Assembly: GCF_901709675.1 (NCBI RefSeq)
Contig: NC_051089.1
Coordinates: 17,730,008 to 17,794,007 of the forward strand
From: Syngnathus acus
Lineage: Eukaryota; Chordata; Actinopteri; Syngnathiformes; Syngnathidae
Reading direction: 5' to 3'
Length of the DNA stretch: 64,000 bases
Of the stretch, positions 52,221 through 63,291 are shown piece after piece. Under the pieces are notes generated by a model that made no database searches, was not told the origin of the DNA, and saw only the letters and a list, made by a program, of their open reading frames with translations. Position 1 is the stretch's first letter, and every line of letters starts with the position of its first letter. The position numbers and the translations under genes are program-made.

Positions 52221-54922
52221 GACGGCCAAAGGCAGGGACCTTGGCGGTCTGATCCCCGGCTGCAGAAGCTGGCTCTTGGGACATGGAATGTCACCTCTCT
52301 GGCTGGAAAGGAGCCCGAGCTGGTGTGCGAGGCAGAAAAGTTCCGACTAGATATAGTCGGACTTGCCTCCACGCACAGTTTGGGTTCCGGTACAAGCCCT
52401 CTCGAGAGGGGCTGGACTCTCTTCCACTCTGGAGTTGCCCACGGTGAGAGGCGTCGAGCAGGTGTGGGTATACTTATTGCCCCCCGGCTGGGCGCCTGCA
52501 CATTGGGGTTCACCCCGGTGAACGAGAGGGTAGCCTCCCTCCGCCTTCGGGTGGGGGGACGGGTCCTGACTGTTGTTTGTGTCTATGCACCAAACGGCAG
52601 CTCAGAGTACCCACCCTTTTTGGAGTCCCTGGAGGAAGTGCTGGAGGGCGCTCCTTCTGGGGACTCCATCTTTCTACTGGGTGACTTCCATGCTCACGTG
52701 GGCAATGACAGTGAGACCTGGAAGGGCGTGATTGGGAGGAACGGCCCCCCCGATCTGAACCCGAGCGGTGTTCTATTATTGGACTTCTGTGCTCGACACG
52801 GATTTTCTATAATGAACACCATGTTCAAACATAAGGGTGTCCATGTGTGCACTTGGCACCAGGACACCCTAGGCCGCAGTTCGATGATCGACTTTGTAGT
52901 CGTGTCATCGGATTTGCGGCCGCATGTTTTGAAAACTCGGGCGAAGAGAGGGGCGGAGCTGTCAACTGATCACCACCTGGTGGTGGGTTGGCTCCGATGG
53001 TGGGGGAAGATGCCGGTCCGACCTGGCAGACCCAAACGTTCTGTGAGGGTCTGCTGGGAACGTCTGGCGGAATCCCCTGTCAGGAAGAGCTTCAACTCCC
53101 ACCTCCGGCAGAGCTTTTCCCACGTCCCGGGGGAGGCGGGGGACATTGAGTCCGAGTGGACCTTGTTCCGCGCCTCCATTGTTGAGGCGGCCGACCGGAG
53201 CTGTGGCCGTAAGGTCATTGGTGCCTGTCGTGGCGGCAATCCCCGAACCCGCTGGTGGACACCGGCGGTAAGGGATGCCGTCAAGCTGAAGAAGGAGTCC
53301 TATCGGGCCGTTTTGGCCTGCGGGACTCCGGAGGCAGCTGACAAGTACCGGATGGCCAAGCGGAACGCGGCTTCGGCGGTTGGTGAGGCAAAAACCCGGG
53401 CGTGGGAGGAGTTTGGCGAGGCCATGGAGAATGACTTCCGGACGGCTTCGAGGAAATTCTGGTCCACCATCCGGCGTCTCAGGAGGGGGAAGCAGTGCAA
53501 CGTCAACACTGTTTACAGTGGAGATGGCGTGCTGCTGACCTCGACTCGGGACGTCGTGTGTCGGTGGGGAGAATACTTCGAAGACCTCCTCAATTCCACC
53601 GACACGCCTTCCATTGTGGAAGCAGGGCCTGGACTCCTCAGCCTCCCTGGTAAGGTCTATTCAGGGGTGCTGGAGAGGAGGGTCCGTCGGGAGATTGAAC
53701 CTCGGATTCAGGAGGAACAGTGTGGCTTTCGTCCTGGCCGTGGAACAGTGGACCAGCTCTTCACCCTCAACAGGATCCTCGAGGGTGCATGGGAGTTCGC
53801 CCAACCAGTCCACGTGTTTTGTGGACTTGGAGAAGGCGTTCGACCGTGTCCCTCGGGAGGTTCTGTGGGGGGTGCTTCGGGAGTACGGGGTACCGAGCCA
53901 ACTGATAAGGGCGGTTCGGTCCCTGTATCACCGATGCCAGAGTTTGGTCCGCATTTCCGGCAGTAAGTCGGATTCGTTCCCAGTGAGGGTTGGACTCCGC
54001 CAAGGCAGCCCTTTCTCACCGATTCTGTTCATAATTTTAATGGACAGGATTTCTAGGTGCAGCCGAGGCGTTGAGGGTGTCCGGTTTGGGGACCTCAGCA
54101 TCGCATCGCGTCTCTGCTTTTTGCAGACGACGTTGTGCTGTTGGCTTCTTCAGGCCGTGATCTCCAGCTCTCACTGGAGCGGTTCGCAGCCGAGTGTGAA
54201 GCGGTCGGGATGAGGGTCAGCACCTCCAAATACGAGTCCATGGTCCTCGATCGGAAAAGGGTGGAATGCCCTCTCCGGATCGGGGCTGAGATCCTGCCCC
54301 AAGTGGAGGCGTTTAAGTATCTTGGGGTCTTGTTCACGAGTGAGGGGAGGATGGAGCGCGAGATCGACAGGCGGATCGGTGCAGCGTCGGCAGTAATGCG
54401 GTCCGTCGTGGTAAAGAGAGAGCTGAGCCAAAAGGCAAAGCTCTCAATTTACCGGTCGATTTACGCTCCTACCCTCACCTATGGTCACGAGCTGTGGGTC
54501 GTGACCGAAAGAACGAGATCCCGGATACAAGCGGCCGAAATGAGTTTTCTCCGCAGGATGTCCGGGCTCTCCCTTAGAGATAGGGTGAGAAGTTCGGTCA
54601 TCCGGGAGAGACTCGGAGTAGAGTCGCTACTCCTCCACGTTGAGAGGAGCCAGATGAGGTGGCTCGGGCATCTCATCAGGATGCCTCCTGGACGCCTCCC
54701 TGGGGAGGTGTTCCGGGCATGTCCCACCGGTAGGAGACCCCGGGGACGACCCAGGACGCGCTGGAGAGACTATGTCTCTCGGCTGGCCTGGGAACGCCTT
54801 GGGATCCCCCGGGATGAGCTAGATGAAGTGGCTGGGGAGAGGGAAGTCTGGGAGTCCCTCCTGAAGCTGCTGCCCCCGCGACCCGACCCCGGATAAGCGG
54901 AAGAAGATGGATGGATGGATGG
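52221..54922 (+). mobile_element. RTE LINE, 5'-truncated with internal deletion
   Basis: It is bounded by a perfect 10-bp duplication ATTTCATATA (52211-52220 and 54923-54932) and ends in (ATGG)n. It starts in the 5' UTR/early coding part, so the endonuclease is nearly complete. A 264-bp deletion removes the RT fingers. Confidence 0.93.
52323..54896 (+). pseudogene. RTE endonuclease-reverse transcriptase, defective
   Basis: The endonuclease part has [31 protein letters not shown] and [10 protein letters not shown]. After SIVEAGPG the frame jumps in phase to [11 protein letters not shown]: comparison with 43524-43787 shows exactly 264 bp (88 codons) missing. A 2-nt loss near 53813 (QPVH-VFCG) shifts the frame. 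Motif A ([15 protein letters not shown]) and motif B are in another frame, with motif C disrupted by a small insertion (near 54105). The C-terminal frame 54135-54896 is open to the natural stop. Confidence 0.9.
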
Positions 54923-55716
54923 ATTTCATATATAGGGCGCACCGGATTAAAAGGCGCATAAAATAGAAGCTATACTGCAACAAACTGAGGTTGACTAGGG
55001 TTGCGGTATGCATCCACTAGCCAATAACCAATGAGCCCTCTGTAAACAATTGCGTTTCTCAAACTATCTCCTATAAAATGATTGGAACTGACAAAATTTC
55101 GATCTAACACATTGGTACTGCTTACCTGTTTCCCTTCCATATAGATCCGTAAATTTACTCGAAACATTAACAGAGCAGGCTATTTTGAAATGAAATAGCC
55201 TCGTGCGTATAGCAGCTATCATTATAGCATTAGCCACCTGCAAACTCCCATGAGCCTCAGCTCGCAGACTCCCATGAGCCTCAGCAAAGTGTTGTGGCAG
55301 CCCCCTATAAACAATCGCGTTTCTCAAACTTTCTCCTATAAAATGATCGGAACTGACGAAAAACTGATTTAACACATTGGTGCTGCTTATTTATGATTCC
55401 GTTGGATATTGATCCGTAAACGTACTCGAAAACATTAACGGAAAAGCCTTTTTTGAAATGAAATAGCCTCGCGGGTACAACAGCTATTTAGTGACGCCCC
55501 CTGACCACGGTTGCCGTAATGCTGGGAAGCGATGCGACCTTGCAATTTACTAGTCGTACTAAAACGTACTGAAACATTTGGCAAAGCGCTGTGTACAACC
55601 AGTATGGATCAACAAATTCATCAATTGATCCATATATAAGGCGCTATGCATTATAAGGCGCACTGTGATTTTTGAGTAAAATTTTTTAAGTGCGCCTAAT
55701 AGTGCAGAAAATACGG

Positions 55717-56184
55717 TACTGTAGGCCGTTGCACTGTAAAAGTGTCTTTCTTTAACCTGATGATTAGGAGTGCTATATAAATGGCATTTTCATAGCACAA
55801 TACACCAGAAACCAAGTCAAAAATGAAGGTTAGCGGAGAGCACGTCATGTGACAGAAACTACGTGAAAGTTGTCCAAAATGTCCAGTTAACATGAAGGGT
55901 ATGTCTTTATTTGGATACTTAATCAACTTAAACCTTTCTTGAGGAATCAGATGCCATTGATATATGGACTTGTATACCCATACTGACTACTATGAATTTT
56001 GACTATTCTGTTCTTGTAAAGTACTGCAGCAAATGAGTCCTTCTAACCCCAACTCAGATAAACAAGAGGAAATGAATATATGTCTGCTTTTTTACATAAA
56101 AAAGGAGGTCCAACAGTGTTTTGCCCACATGTGAAAGGAAAATATACATCAAATTAAAGTTTGTAATGCTGGCTCCTTATTGAC
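55717..56184. other. taxilin intron, unique
   Basis: No element ends or coding potential are recognised. The exon at 56185 begins immediately after. Confidence 0.5.
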
Positions 56185-56259
56185 CTGCTGTTTGAGTTGA
56201 ACTTCTTGCTCCTTCATCATCTCACACTTGCGTCTAGATTCTGTGGCATCTTTCAGCAA
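56185..56259 (-). CDS. txlnb: beta-taxilin internal exon (25 codons)
   Basis: Acceptor cttttgtgatttcag ends at 56260 and a GTCAAT donor starts at 56184. The 75-nt exon reads LLKDATESRRKCEMMKEQEV then QLKQQ. This matches beta-taxilin wording around KEATESR-K-E-MK-QEVQLKQQ and joins in phase 0 to LSLYMDKF of the exon at 51369. The donor is non-consensus after GT. Preceding exons are not in the window, so the upstream intron exceeds 7.7 kb. Confidence 0.9.
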
Positions 56260-56604
56260 CTGAAATCACAAAAGTTAAAATGCTCATCAACAATTCAAAT
56301 GAACGACAGTCCTATCATCTATTTTATTTCACACAGTCATATGCAAAAGTTTGGCACCCCTAATCATTTTCAAGCGTTTCCTTCATATATCATTGGTTGT
56401 TCGGATCAGCAATTCCAGTTAAATACATCATATCGCAGACAAACGGTGATATTTGAGAAGTGAAATGAAGTTTATAGGATTTAAAGAAAGTGTGCAATCA
56501 TTACTTAAACAAAAGTAGGCAGGTGCATAAATTTGGGCAACCCAACAGAAAAATGACATCAATATTTAGTAGATGTCCTTTTGCAGAAATAACAGCTTCT
56601 AAAC

Positions 56605-57660
56605 CAGGGGTGGGCAAACCTTTTGACTTGCGGGCCGAATTGGGTTCTAAATTTTGACCGGGTGACCAAACCAGGAGCAGATGGATGTAGTGTTTGTGTG
56701 AAGTAATAGGAATGAGATGTAAAGGTCATTGCATAAAAGGTTTTTACTTTTAGTAGGTAGTAAAGCATGGATAATAAAAAAAAGCTTTTTGAAAACAAAT
56801 GCATTTATTAACAGCATTAAAAAAATATTTTACCCAAAAACTACTATCAGTGATTCTCATTAAATACGACACTGTTATTATGAATAATATTTCCATCACT
56901 TCAGCGCCTGCAGGTCAGATTTATGAAAGATGTTTATCTAATGAGGCGAAATCACATCAAACGGCAAACATTCTCACCAAATACATCATCTTGAAGAATC
57001 AGTGAAAGAATACGTACATCTAAATAAAGGAATAAAGAAATTAATAGTATTGTTGGTCTCCCTTTTTTGCAAGTGCATCATAGTCTGGAGTCAAATTTGT
57101 TGTGGTAATTCTTAGGATAGAGCCGAGGTGTTGGTCCGTTAACCTAGAACTGTGACGGGCTTTGTTGACGTTCATGTGGCTGAACGTCTGCTCACACACG
57201 TAGGTGGAGCCAAATTGTCCAGTCTTTTTTAATATCCGGCACTCAGTGTCAACCTTTCTTTTCCTCGGGACACTCATTTTAATGGAAGGATTCTAGGGGA
57301 AGGTTTGTGGGTGGCAATAGCGTAAAACTGTATCTGAAAGCTCAGCGCGCGAATAACTAGAATGCTGACGTCACAGCCCACACTCCAAATTTGGCACTAA
57401 TGGAAATAGAGCACGGAGTGCGCGGGGTCCCTACTACTTAGTACGAACACGCAATTGTGAGTGTGCATCGAGCTTGCTGACACGGCTTCCGGGAGTAAAT
57501 GCGCGGGCGGGCGCTTTCCCATCTACTGGGGAAACATAGTAATTGCTGAGAAAATGACCCAAAAAATATTTAATAATAAAAAAAATTCAGATTTTGCGGA
57601 CCGGATTAAACGGCCCCGTGGGCCGGATGTGGCCCGCGGGCCGTAGTTTGGCCATATCTG
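56605..57660 (-). mobile_element. internally deleted hAT (N-to-C fusion family), copy 3
   Basis: Ends CAGGGGTGGGCAAACC and ...GTAGTTTGGCCATATCTG lie within the perfect 8-bp duplication TTCTAAAC (56597-56604 and 57661-57668). The ggcccgcgggcc motif is next to the right end. A 78-codon ORF lies on the minus strand. Confidence 0.92.
57041..57277 (-). pseudogene. hAT N-terminus fused to dimerisation domain, 78 aa
   Basis: The frame starts MSVPRKRKVDTECRILKK, like GTF2IRD2-type N-termini, and then jumps to QFGSTYVCEQTFSHMNVN, with RLTDQHLGSILRITTTNLT of the C-terminal dimerisation domain. The entire zinc finger and DDE core are missing, but the frame is kept. The same join is visible in 33393-34255 and 35808-36909, where it has decayed. 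It could encode a small dimerising protein; whether it is expressed is unknown. Confidence 0.75.
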
Positions 57661-57930
57661 TTCTAAACACTTTCTATACATAGCTTCCAATGAGAGTCTG
57701 GATTCCGGATGAAGACAACAAGACAACGACCCCAAAAACTGCTCAAATTCTACTACGGCATTCATGCAAAGGAACAAGTACAACATTCTGGAATGGCCAT
57801 CTCAGTCCCCAGACCTGAATATTATTTAAAATCTGTGATGTGATTTAAAGCGGGCTGTCCATGCTCGGAAACCATCAAACCTGACAGAACTGGAGATGTT
57901 TTGTCAAGAAGAATGGTTAAAAAGAATATA

Positions 57931-58252
57931 TATATATACGTACATACTGTAAATATGTTTTTAGAACTCTTTTATTATTATAACAATTATTCTATAACAA
58001 GGTACAACACTGTAAATATGCCTTTAGAACTCTTATTATAACATTTCTTTTTATAAAAAGGTACAGGTGTACGCACTGCAATTGTGTGGGCACTCCTTGC
58101 CTTCTGCTAGCACGTGGGCAAGTTTCGTGCCATACTTCCTCAATTTAGAAATTTTATTTTGACTTTTACATTTTTTTTTAATTTTGAAAAAAAATCAGCG
58201 ATGTAGTGAAACCGCGATAAACGAACCGCGATGTAGCGAGGGATTACTGTAT
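57931..58252. mobile_element. pogo-like MITE with internal 70-bp repeats
   Basis: Repeats of tactgtaaatatgtttttag, then gaactcttattat, are followed by ctgccttctgctggc-type sequence and the terminus aaccgcgatgtagcgaggga/ttactg next to TA (58253). The left end is lost against the Tc1 arm. Confidence 0.6.
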
Positions 58253-58475
58253 TTGGTTCCAAGACCACCCACGATAGGTGAAAATCCGCAAAGTAGTGTC
58301 ACCCTCTCATGTTTAACATACGTAAGTTTGTTTGAGTATCTATCAGTGTATATGAAACCATATAAGTGCATATGCTATCATTAGAACATTAAAGGATAGT
58401 TTCAAACATGGAAATAAAATAATAGTATATATAACATACAGAAAATAATGTATAAATAACAAATATAAATATGAT

Positions 58476-58756
58476 GGGCGGTGGTTAGGAGGGTGCGGGT
58501 TCGATTCCACCTTCGGCCCTCCCTGTGTGGAGTTTGCATGTTCTCCCCATGCGCGCGTGGGTTTACTCCGGGCACTTCCCACATCCCAAAAACATGCTTG
58601 GTAGGCCGATTGAGCACTCCAAATTGCCAATGGTTGTTCGTCTATGCATGCCCTGCGATTGGCTGGCAACAGGTTCAGGGTGCCCGATGACCGCTGGGAT
58701 AGGCTCCAGCACGCCTGCGACCCCCGTGGGGACAAAGCGGTACAGAGGATGGATGG
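58476..58756 (+). mobile_element. tRNA-derived SINE with ATGG tail
   Basis: It is the same family as 1655-2017, plus orientation, slightly shortened in the head and body. The B box GGGTTCGATTCC is at about 58496. It ends in ggatggatgg and is flanked by an 11-bp duplication ATAAATATGAT (58465-58475 and 58757-58767). Confidence 0.9.
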
Positions 58757-58948
58757 ATAAATATGATACGTGTGTACATATGTAGATGTAATTAAAGTGT
58801 ACATACTGTAAATATATTTTTAGAACTCTTATTATTACGACAACTTTTCTTTCATAACAAGGTACAAGTGTACATACTGGAAATATGTTTTTAGAACTCT
58901 TTTATTATAATTTCTGCTGGCGTGCGGGCAACTTTCGTGCCATAATTC
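58757..58948. mobile_element. pogo-like MITE, left part
   Basis: It contains tactgtaaatatatttttag repeats and the gtgcgggcaactttcgtgcc segment. It is cut by the L2 insertion and continues at 62104. Confidence 0.55.
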
Positions 58949-61900
58949 TGACGTCATGATGGCGCCGCGGATGGCAGCCACGGTGAGTCGCTCTCTGTTT
59001 CTTTGTCTTATTTTGTGTGTTTTCTGTGTCCTCTGCTGTCCATCCCGGATCACTTTTACCAGAGAAGCGCTGTTAAACATCGGACAGTCTTCTTCTGGTA
59101 TTTTCTCTCCTGTTCTGTCCGATTCAGACTGTTTGTCGGAGATTCTAGCTGGAGCGGCGGTGCTGTACAAGCTAGCGCGACGACGGCGGCGCGGAAAACG
59201 AGCCGGAGCACTCGTAAGGCTGAGGCAGAGAGGGTTCCGTTCTGCCCTACCGTCAATTCATCTGGCGAATGTCCGCTCCCTGGCGAACAAGATGGACGAA
59301 CTGCTGCTCCTCACTTCAAGGAACACGGACTTCAGCAGATCCGCCGCGCTGTGCTTTGTGGAAACGTGGCTCAGCGAACGAACCCCCCCACCACGCCGTG
59401 GAGCTAGCCGGGTTCAGGCTAACGCGAGCAGATCGCAGCGCGGAGCTCTCCGGAAAATCAAAGGGAGGTGGTCTCTGTTTCTACATTAATGAACGTTGGT
59501 GTACTGATGTCACGGTGTTGAAAGAGTTTTGCAGCCCTCTCCTAGAAACACTTTTCATAAACTGCCGGCCGTTCTATTCACCACGGGAGTTCTCCTCGAT
59601 CGTCATGGCGGCTGTTTACATCCCACCACACGCACGTGCGAGTGAAGCCGCGCAGATGCTGGCTGACCAGGTAACAGACATGGAGAAACTTCTACCAAAC
59701 TCACTAATCATTGTTCTGGGTGATCTTAACAGGGCGAACCTCGCACACGAACTTCCCAGATACAGACAGCACGTAACGTGTCCCACCAGAGGGGCACAGA
59801 CTCTGGACCACTGCTACACCGTGATCAAGGATGCATACCACTCTGCGGCTCGTGCAGCTTTAGGACTCTCGGACCACTGTCTAGTTCATCTGATCCCGGC
59901 CTACAGGCAGAAACTAAAAACTTCTAAGCCTGTGGTGAGGACTGTGAGGAAGTGGACAGTGGAGTCAAGGCAGGACCTCCAAGCCTGCTTTGACTGCACC
60001 GATTGGGGAGCTTTCGAAGCTGCAACTTCAGACTTGCATGAACTCACTGACACTGTCACATCATACATCAGTTTTTGTGAGGATCTGTGTGTGCAGACTA
60101 AGACCTTCTGCACTTACAACAACGACAAACCTTGGTTTACACCGAACCTCAGGAGGCTGCGCAAAGTCAAGGAGGAGGCCTACAGGAGCGGCGACCGCGA
60201 CCTGTTCAGGCAGACCAGAAACACACTGAACCGAAAGGTCAGGAAAGCCAGGAGGTGTTACGGGGAGAACCTGAAGAGACACCTCTCTGCCAATCCTGAT
60301 CCCTCAACAGTGTGGAAAGGTCTGCAGAGCATCACGGGCTACAAGAAACGAACCCCCCGTCCTGTGGAGAGCCCAAGGCTTGCTAACCAGCTAAACAAGT
60401 TCTACTGCAGGTTTGATCGGTCCTCCCACACAACGGGACTTCCTGCAGCACAATCTACATACTCACCTCTCCCCACAACTGCTCTGTCCACACCTCTATC
60501 ATCGTTGTCACCCACTCTCTCTCTTGCAGAGGCCGCGCCCGCACTCCAGGTCCGCGAGGAGGAAGTGCGCCAGATGTTCCGGAGACAAAAGACCAGGAAG
60601 GCACCGGGCCCAGACGGCGTGTCACCTTCCTGCTTGAAAGTCTGCGCTGAGCAGCTGGCGCCCACCTTTGCACGGATCTTCAACCGTTCTCTGGAGCTGT
60701 GTGAGGTGCCCTCGTGCTTCAAGAGCTCCACCATCGTTCCAGTGGCCAAGAAGCCCGCCATCACAGGTTTGAATGACTATAGACCCGTCGCACTGACATC
60801 TGTGGTCATGAAATCTTTCGAGAGGTTAGTGCTGAACCACCTGAAGGAGGTCACGGGCCCCCTGCTTGACCCCCTCCAGTTTGCCTACCGGGCAAACAGG
60901 TCAGTGGATGATGCGGTCAACATGGGACTGCACTACATCCTGCACCACCTGGACACCCCAGGAACGTACGCCAGGATCCTGTTCGTGGACTTCAGCTCGG
61001 CGTTCAACACCATCGCTCCTGACATCCTCCAACAGAAGCTCATCCAGCTTGCGGTGCCTGCCTCCACCTGTCAGTGGATCACCAGCTTCCTGACCAACAG
61101 GGGACAGCGTGTGAGGCTGGGGGGCATCACATCTGACACCCGGACCACCAATACTGGAGCCCCTCAGGGGTGCGTGCTCTCCCCACTGCTCTTCTCTCTC
61201 TACACCAATGATTTCTCCTCAGGTGACTCTCCTGTGAAGCTCCTGAAGTATGCAGACGACACCACTCTCATCGGACTGATCCAGGACGGTGATGAGACTG
61301 CGTACAGACAGGAGGTGGAGCGGCTGGTCCACTGGTGCAGCCAAAACCATCTGGAGCTGAACCCGCTCAAGACCGTGGAGATGACAGTGGATTTCAGGCG
61401 AGACCCTTCACCACTTTTACCCCTCACTATCCGCAGTAAAACTATTCTCTCCACAGACACCTTCAAGTTCCTGGGAACCACAATCTCTCGGGACCTGAAA
61501 TGGACCGGCCACATAGACTCTGTCCGGAAGAAGGCCCAGCAGAGGCTGTACTTCCTGAGACAGCTCAAGAAGTTCAACCTGCCGCGAGAGCTTCTGAAGA
61601 CCTTCTACACTGCCATCATCCAGTCTGTCCTCTGCACCTCCATCACTGTCTGGTTTGGATCAGCCTCCAAACAAGACAAGCACAGACTGCAACGGACAAT
61701 CAGGACTGCAGAAAAGATCATTGGAATCAACCTCCCATCTATCCAAGACTTGTACCTGTCCAGGACCAGGAAACGTGCAAGGAACATCTCTACAGACCCT
61801 TCTCACCCAGGTTGCAGTCTGTTTGAACTACTCCCCTCCGGACGGCGTTATAGAGCTCGGTACGCCAAAACCAGCAGACACAGAGACAGCTTCTTCCCCC

Positions 61901-62096
61901 AGGCTGTTGCTCTGATGAACTCACACCACTCATAGAGTCTCAGAGTCATTACTGTGCAATAACATCCTGCTCTTCACACCTTTTTGTCCTGAGTGTCGTT
62001 AGTCACCTAAATGTTGAACAGAGGGTGTGTTTTACCGAAGTCAAATTCCTTGTTTGGCACGCTCAAACATGGCGAATAAAAACTCTTGAATCTTGA
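58949..62096 (+). mobile_element. L2-clade LINE, near-complete (3148 bp)
   Basis: The element begins tgacgtcatgatggcgccgc and ends in repeated cttgaatcttgaa. It is flanked by ATAATTC (58942-58948 and 62097-62103). It has a short 5' UTR, a single endonuclease-RT reading frame with one shift, and a 160-bp 3' UTR. It interrupts a pogo-like MITE. It is the best-preserved LINE in the window. Confidence 0.9.
58956..61935 (+). pseudogene. L2 endonuclease-reverse transcriptase, one frameshift
   Basis: The first frame (58956-59489) starts with a hydrophobic segment (SLFLCLILCVFCVLCC, residues about 13-28). It continues with a basic patch (RRRRRGKRAG) and the endonuclease start LANVRSLANKMDELLLLTS and FVETWLSE. 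At a run of seven C near 59385 the frame moves to 59269-61935 (888 codons), which continues with VMAAVYIPPHARASEAA, VLGDLNRANL, TLDHCYTVIKDA and LGLSDHCLVHL. Next comes motif A LFVDFSSAFNTIAPD, motif B GAPQGCVLSPLLFSLYTND and motif C LLKYADDTTLIG. The C-terminus ends with IIGINLPSIQDLYLSR and QAVALMNSHHS. All catalytic residues of both domains appear intact. The single-base C-run difference is the only lesion I can see, so the copy is either just dead or a sequencing-sensitive active one. Confidence 0.9.
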
Positions 62097-62103
62097 ATAA
62101 TTC

Positions 62104-62300
62104 CTCAATTTTGAATTTTTAGGAATTGTTTATTTATTTTTTTATTGAAAAGTCTGCTATAGTGTGAGCACTCCCTGCCTTCTGCTGGCGTGAGGGCAAA
62201 TTTCATGCCATAATTCCTCAATTTAAAATTATTTTGAATTTTTTTTATTTTTTTGAAAAAATTTAAAAAAAATAAAAATAAAAAAATAAATAAATATATA
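62104..62300. mobile_element. pogo-like MITE, right part
   Basis: It continues 58757-58948 with cctgccttctgctggcgtga and AT-rich sequence. The terminus is lost in A/T runs next to a hAT. Confidence 0.5.
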
Positions 62301-62309
62301 TATATATAT

Positions 62310-63071
62310 TAGGGGTGTAACGCTTCATCGATACACATCGATTAATCGATATAATGCTCTACGATTTATTGGCATCGATGCTAAACGTAAACATCGATTT
62401 ATATCGCCGTGTTTGACCTCGGACATTAGACGCGACTTTATTTTGAAATCCAGTTCATTGTTGCTTGCTTCCTCTTTCCGGGAGCAGTACGCGGCGTGTT
62501 GTGTTGTGAGCAGAGCAGGCACGTGAAAGGGGAGCCGACAACTACGCGGCTCCTGGGCTGGTGCTATGGCTAGTGTCCAAGAAGACGAGGAAATTCGCTC
62601 CCCTTTGGGCTTCAAGTCATTCGTTTGGAAGCACTTTGGATTCAAAAGAAAAGATGGCTCAACGGACAATTAAAATTATTGTAAATAAATAGTTCAGTAA
62701 TGCACTTTAAAGTTAATGGTATTACAAAAAAAGAAAGAATATTCATTTTTCTTTACTTATATGAGAAAAAATATAGGAATTTGATAAAGTTCAGTGTTAA
62801 AATAAGCACTTTGTATACTACAATACTCTTGTAATTTCCTAAATAAAGAGTTTGCAGTACCTTGTTGATTTTGCGTATGAATTGTTATAAATCAGGATAT
62901 TGTTCTATATTTTTTATTTAAAAAAAATATATATATCGATCGTGGAGCACTATATCGTGATGTATCGTGAATGAATCACAGCAGGCTTTAAGATATCGGC
63001 AAATATCGTATCGTGTTTCTTTGTATCGATATGATATCGTATCGTGACAAAACCCGCGATTTACACCCCTA
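62310..63071 (+). mobile_element. hAT element with TAGGGGTGTAA ends, BED-type, second copy
   Basis: It is almost identical to 10882-11647 but inverted, with the same CGATA-rich ends and the same deletion. A duplication is hard to call because both flanks are TA repeats. Confidence 0.88.
62566..62673 (+). pseudogene. hAT transposase N-terminus, 35 aa
   Basis: ATG in gctATGGct context, then ASVQEDEEIRSPLGFKSFVW and KHFGFKRKDGSTDN-stop. It is the beginning of a ZBED1-like BED finger, without zinc ligands. Confidence 0.7.
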
Positions 63072-63094
63072 ATATATATGTGTACACAGGTACT

Positions 63095-63291
63095 GGCCAG
63101 TAAATTAGAATATCATCAAAAGGTTTAATTATTTCAGTAATTGCATTCAAAAAGTGAAACTTCCACATTATATTCATGCATTGTACACAGACTGATGTAT
63201 TTAAAAAATGTTCAATTCTTTTAATTTTGATAATTATAAGAGATAACTAATGAAAACTCCAAATTCGGTATCTCAAAAAATTAGAATACGC
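63095..63291. mobile_element. Tc1-like terminal repeat fragment
   Basis: The segment ggccagtaaattagaatatc through tctcaaaaaattagaata is a known-looking left end of teleost Tc1-like elements, in which caaaaagtgaaacttccaca is typical. No transposase follows. Confidence 0.6.

Larger units (their letters stand above)
52139..55716. mobile_element. TA element, family F2, hosting an RTE
   Basis: CCGTATTTTTCGCACCAAAT at the left and ...CTAATAGTGCAGAAAATACGG at the right are flanked by TA (52137-52138 and 55717-55718). Without the RTE it is about 870 bp. The caattgcgtttctcaaacta / caatcgcgtttctcaaactt unit occurs at 55047 and 55311, as in the sibling at 18630-19490. Confidence 0.88.
56331..57930. mobile_element. 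second fold-back Tc1-like element
   Basis: The left arm (cagtcatatgcaaaagtttg at 56335, then the reversed 3' end) is followed, after a hAT (56605-57660), by a short reversed segment to about 57706. Plus-strand transposase C-terminal sequence follows directly (57710-57925; PQSPDLNI-like, then AVHARKPSNLTELEMF). The same arms-out layout occurs at 4846-8387, here with the central part deleted. The right terminal repeat is lost at about 57930. Confidence 0.7.
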
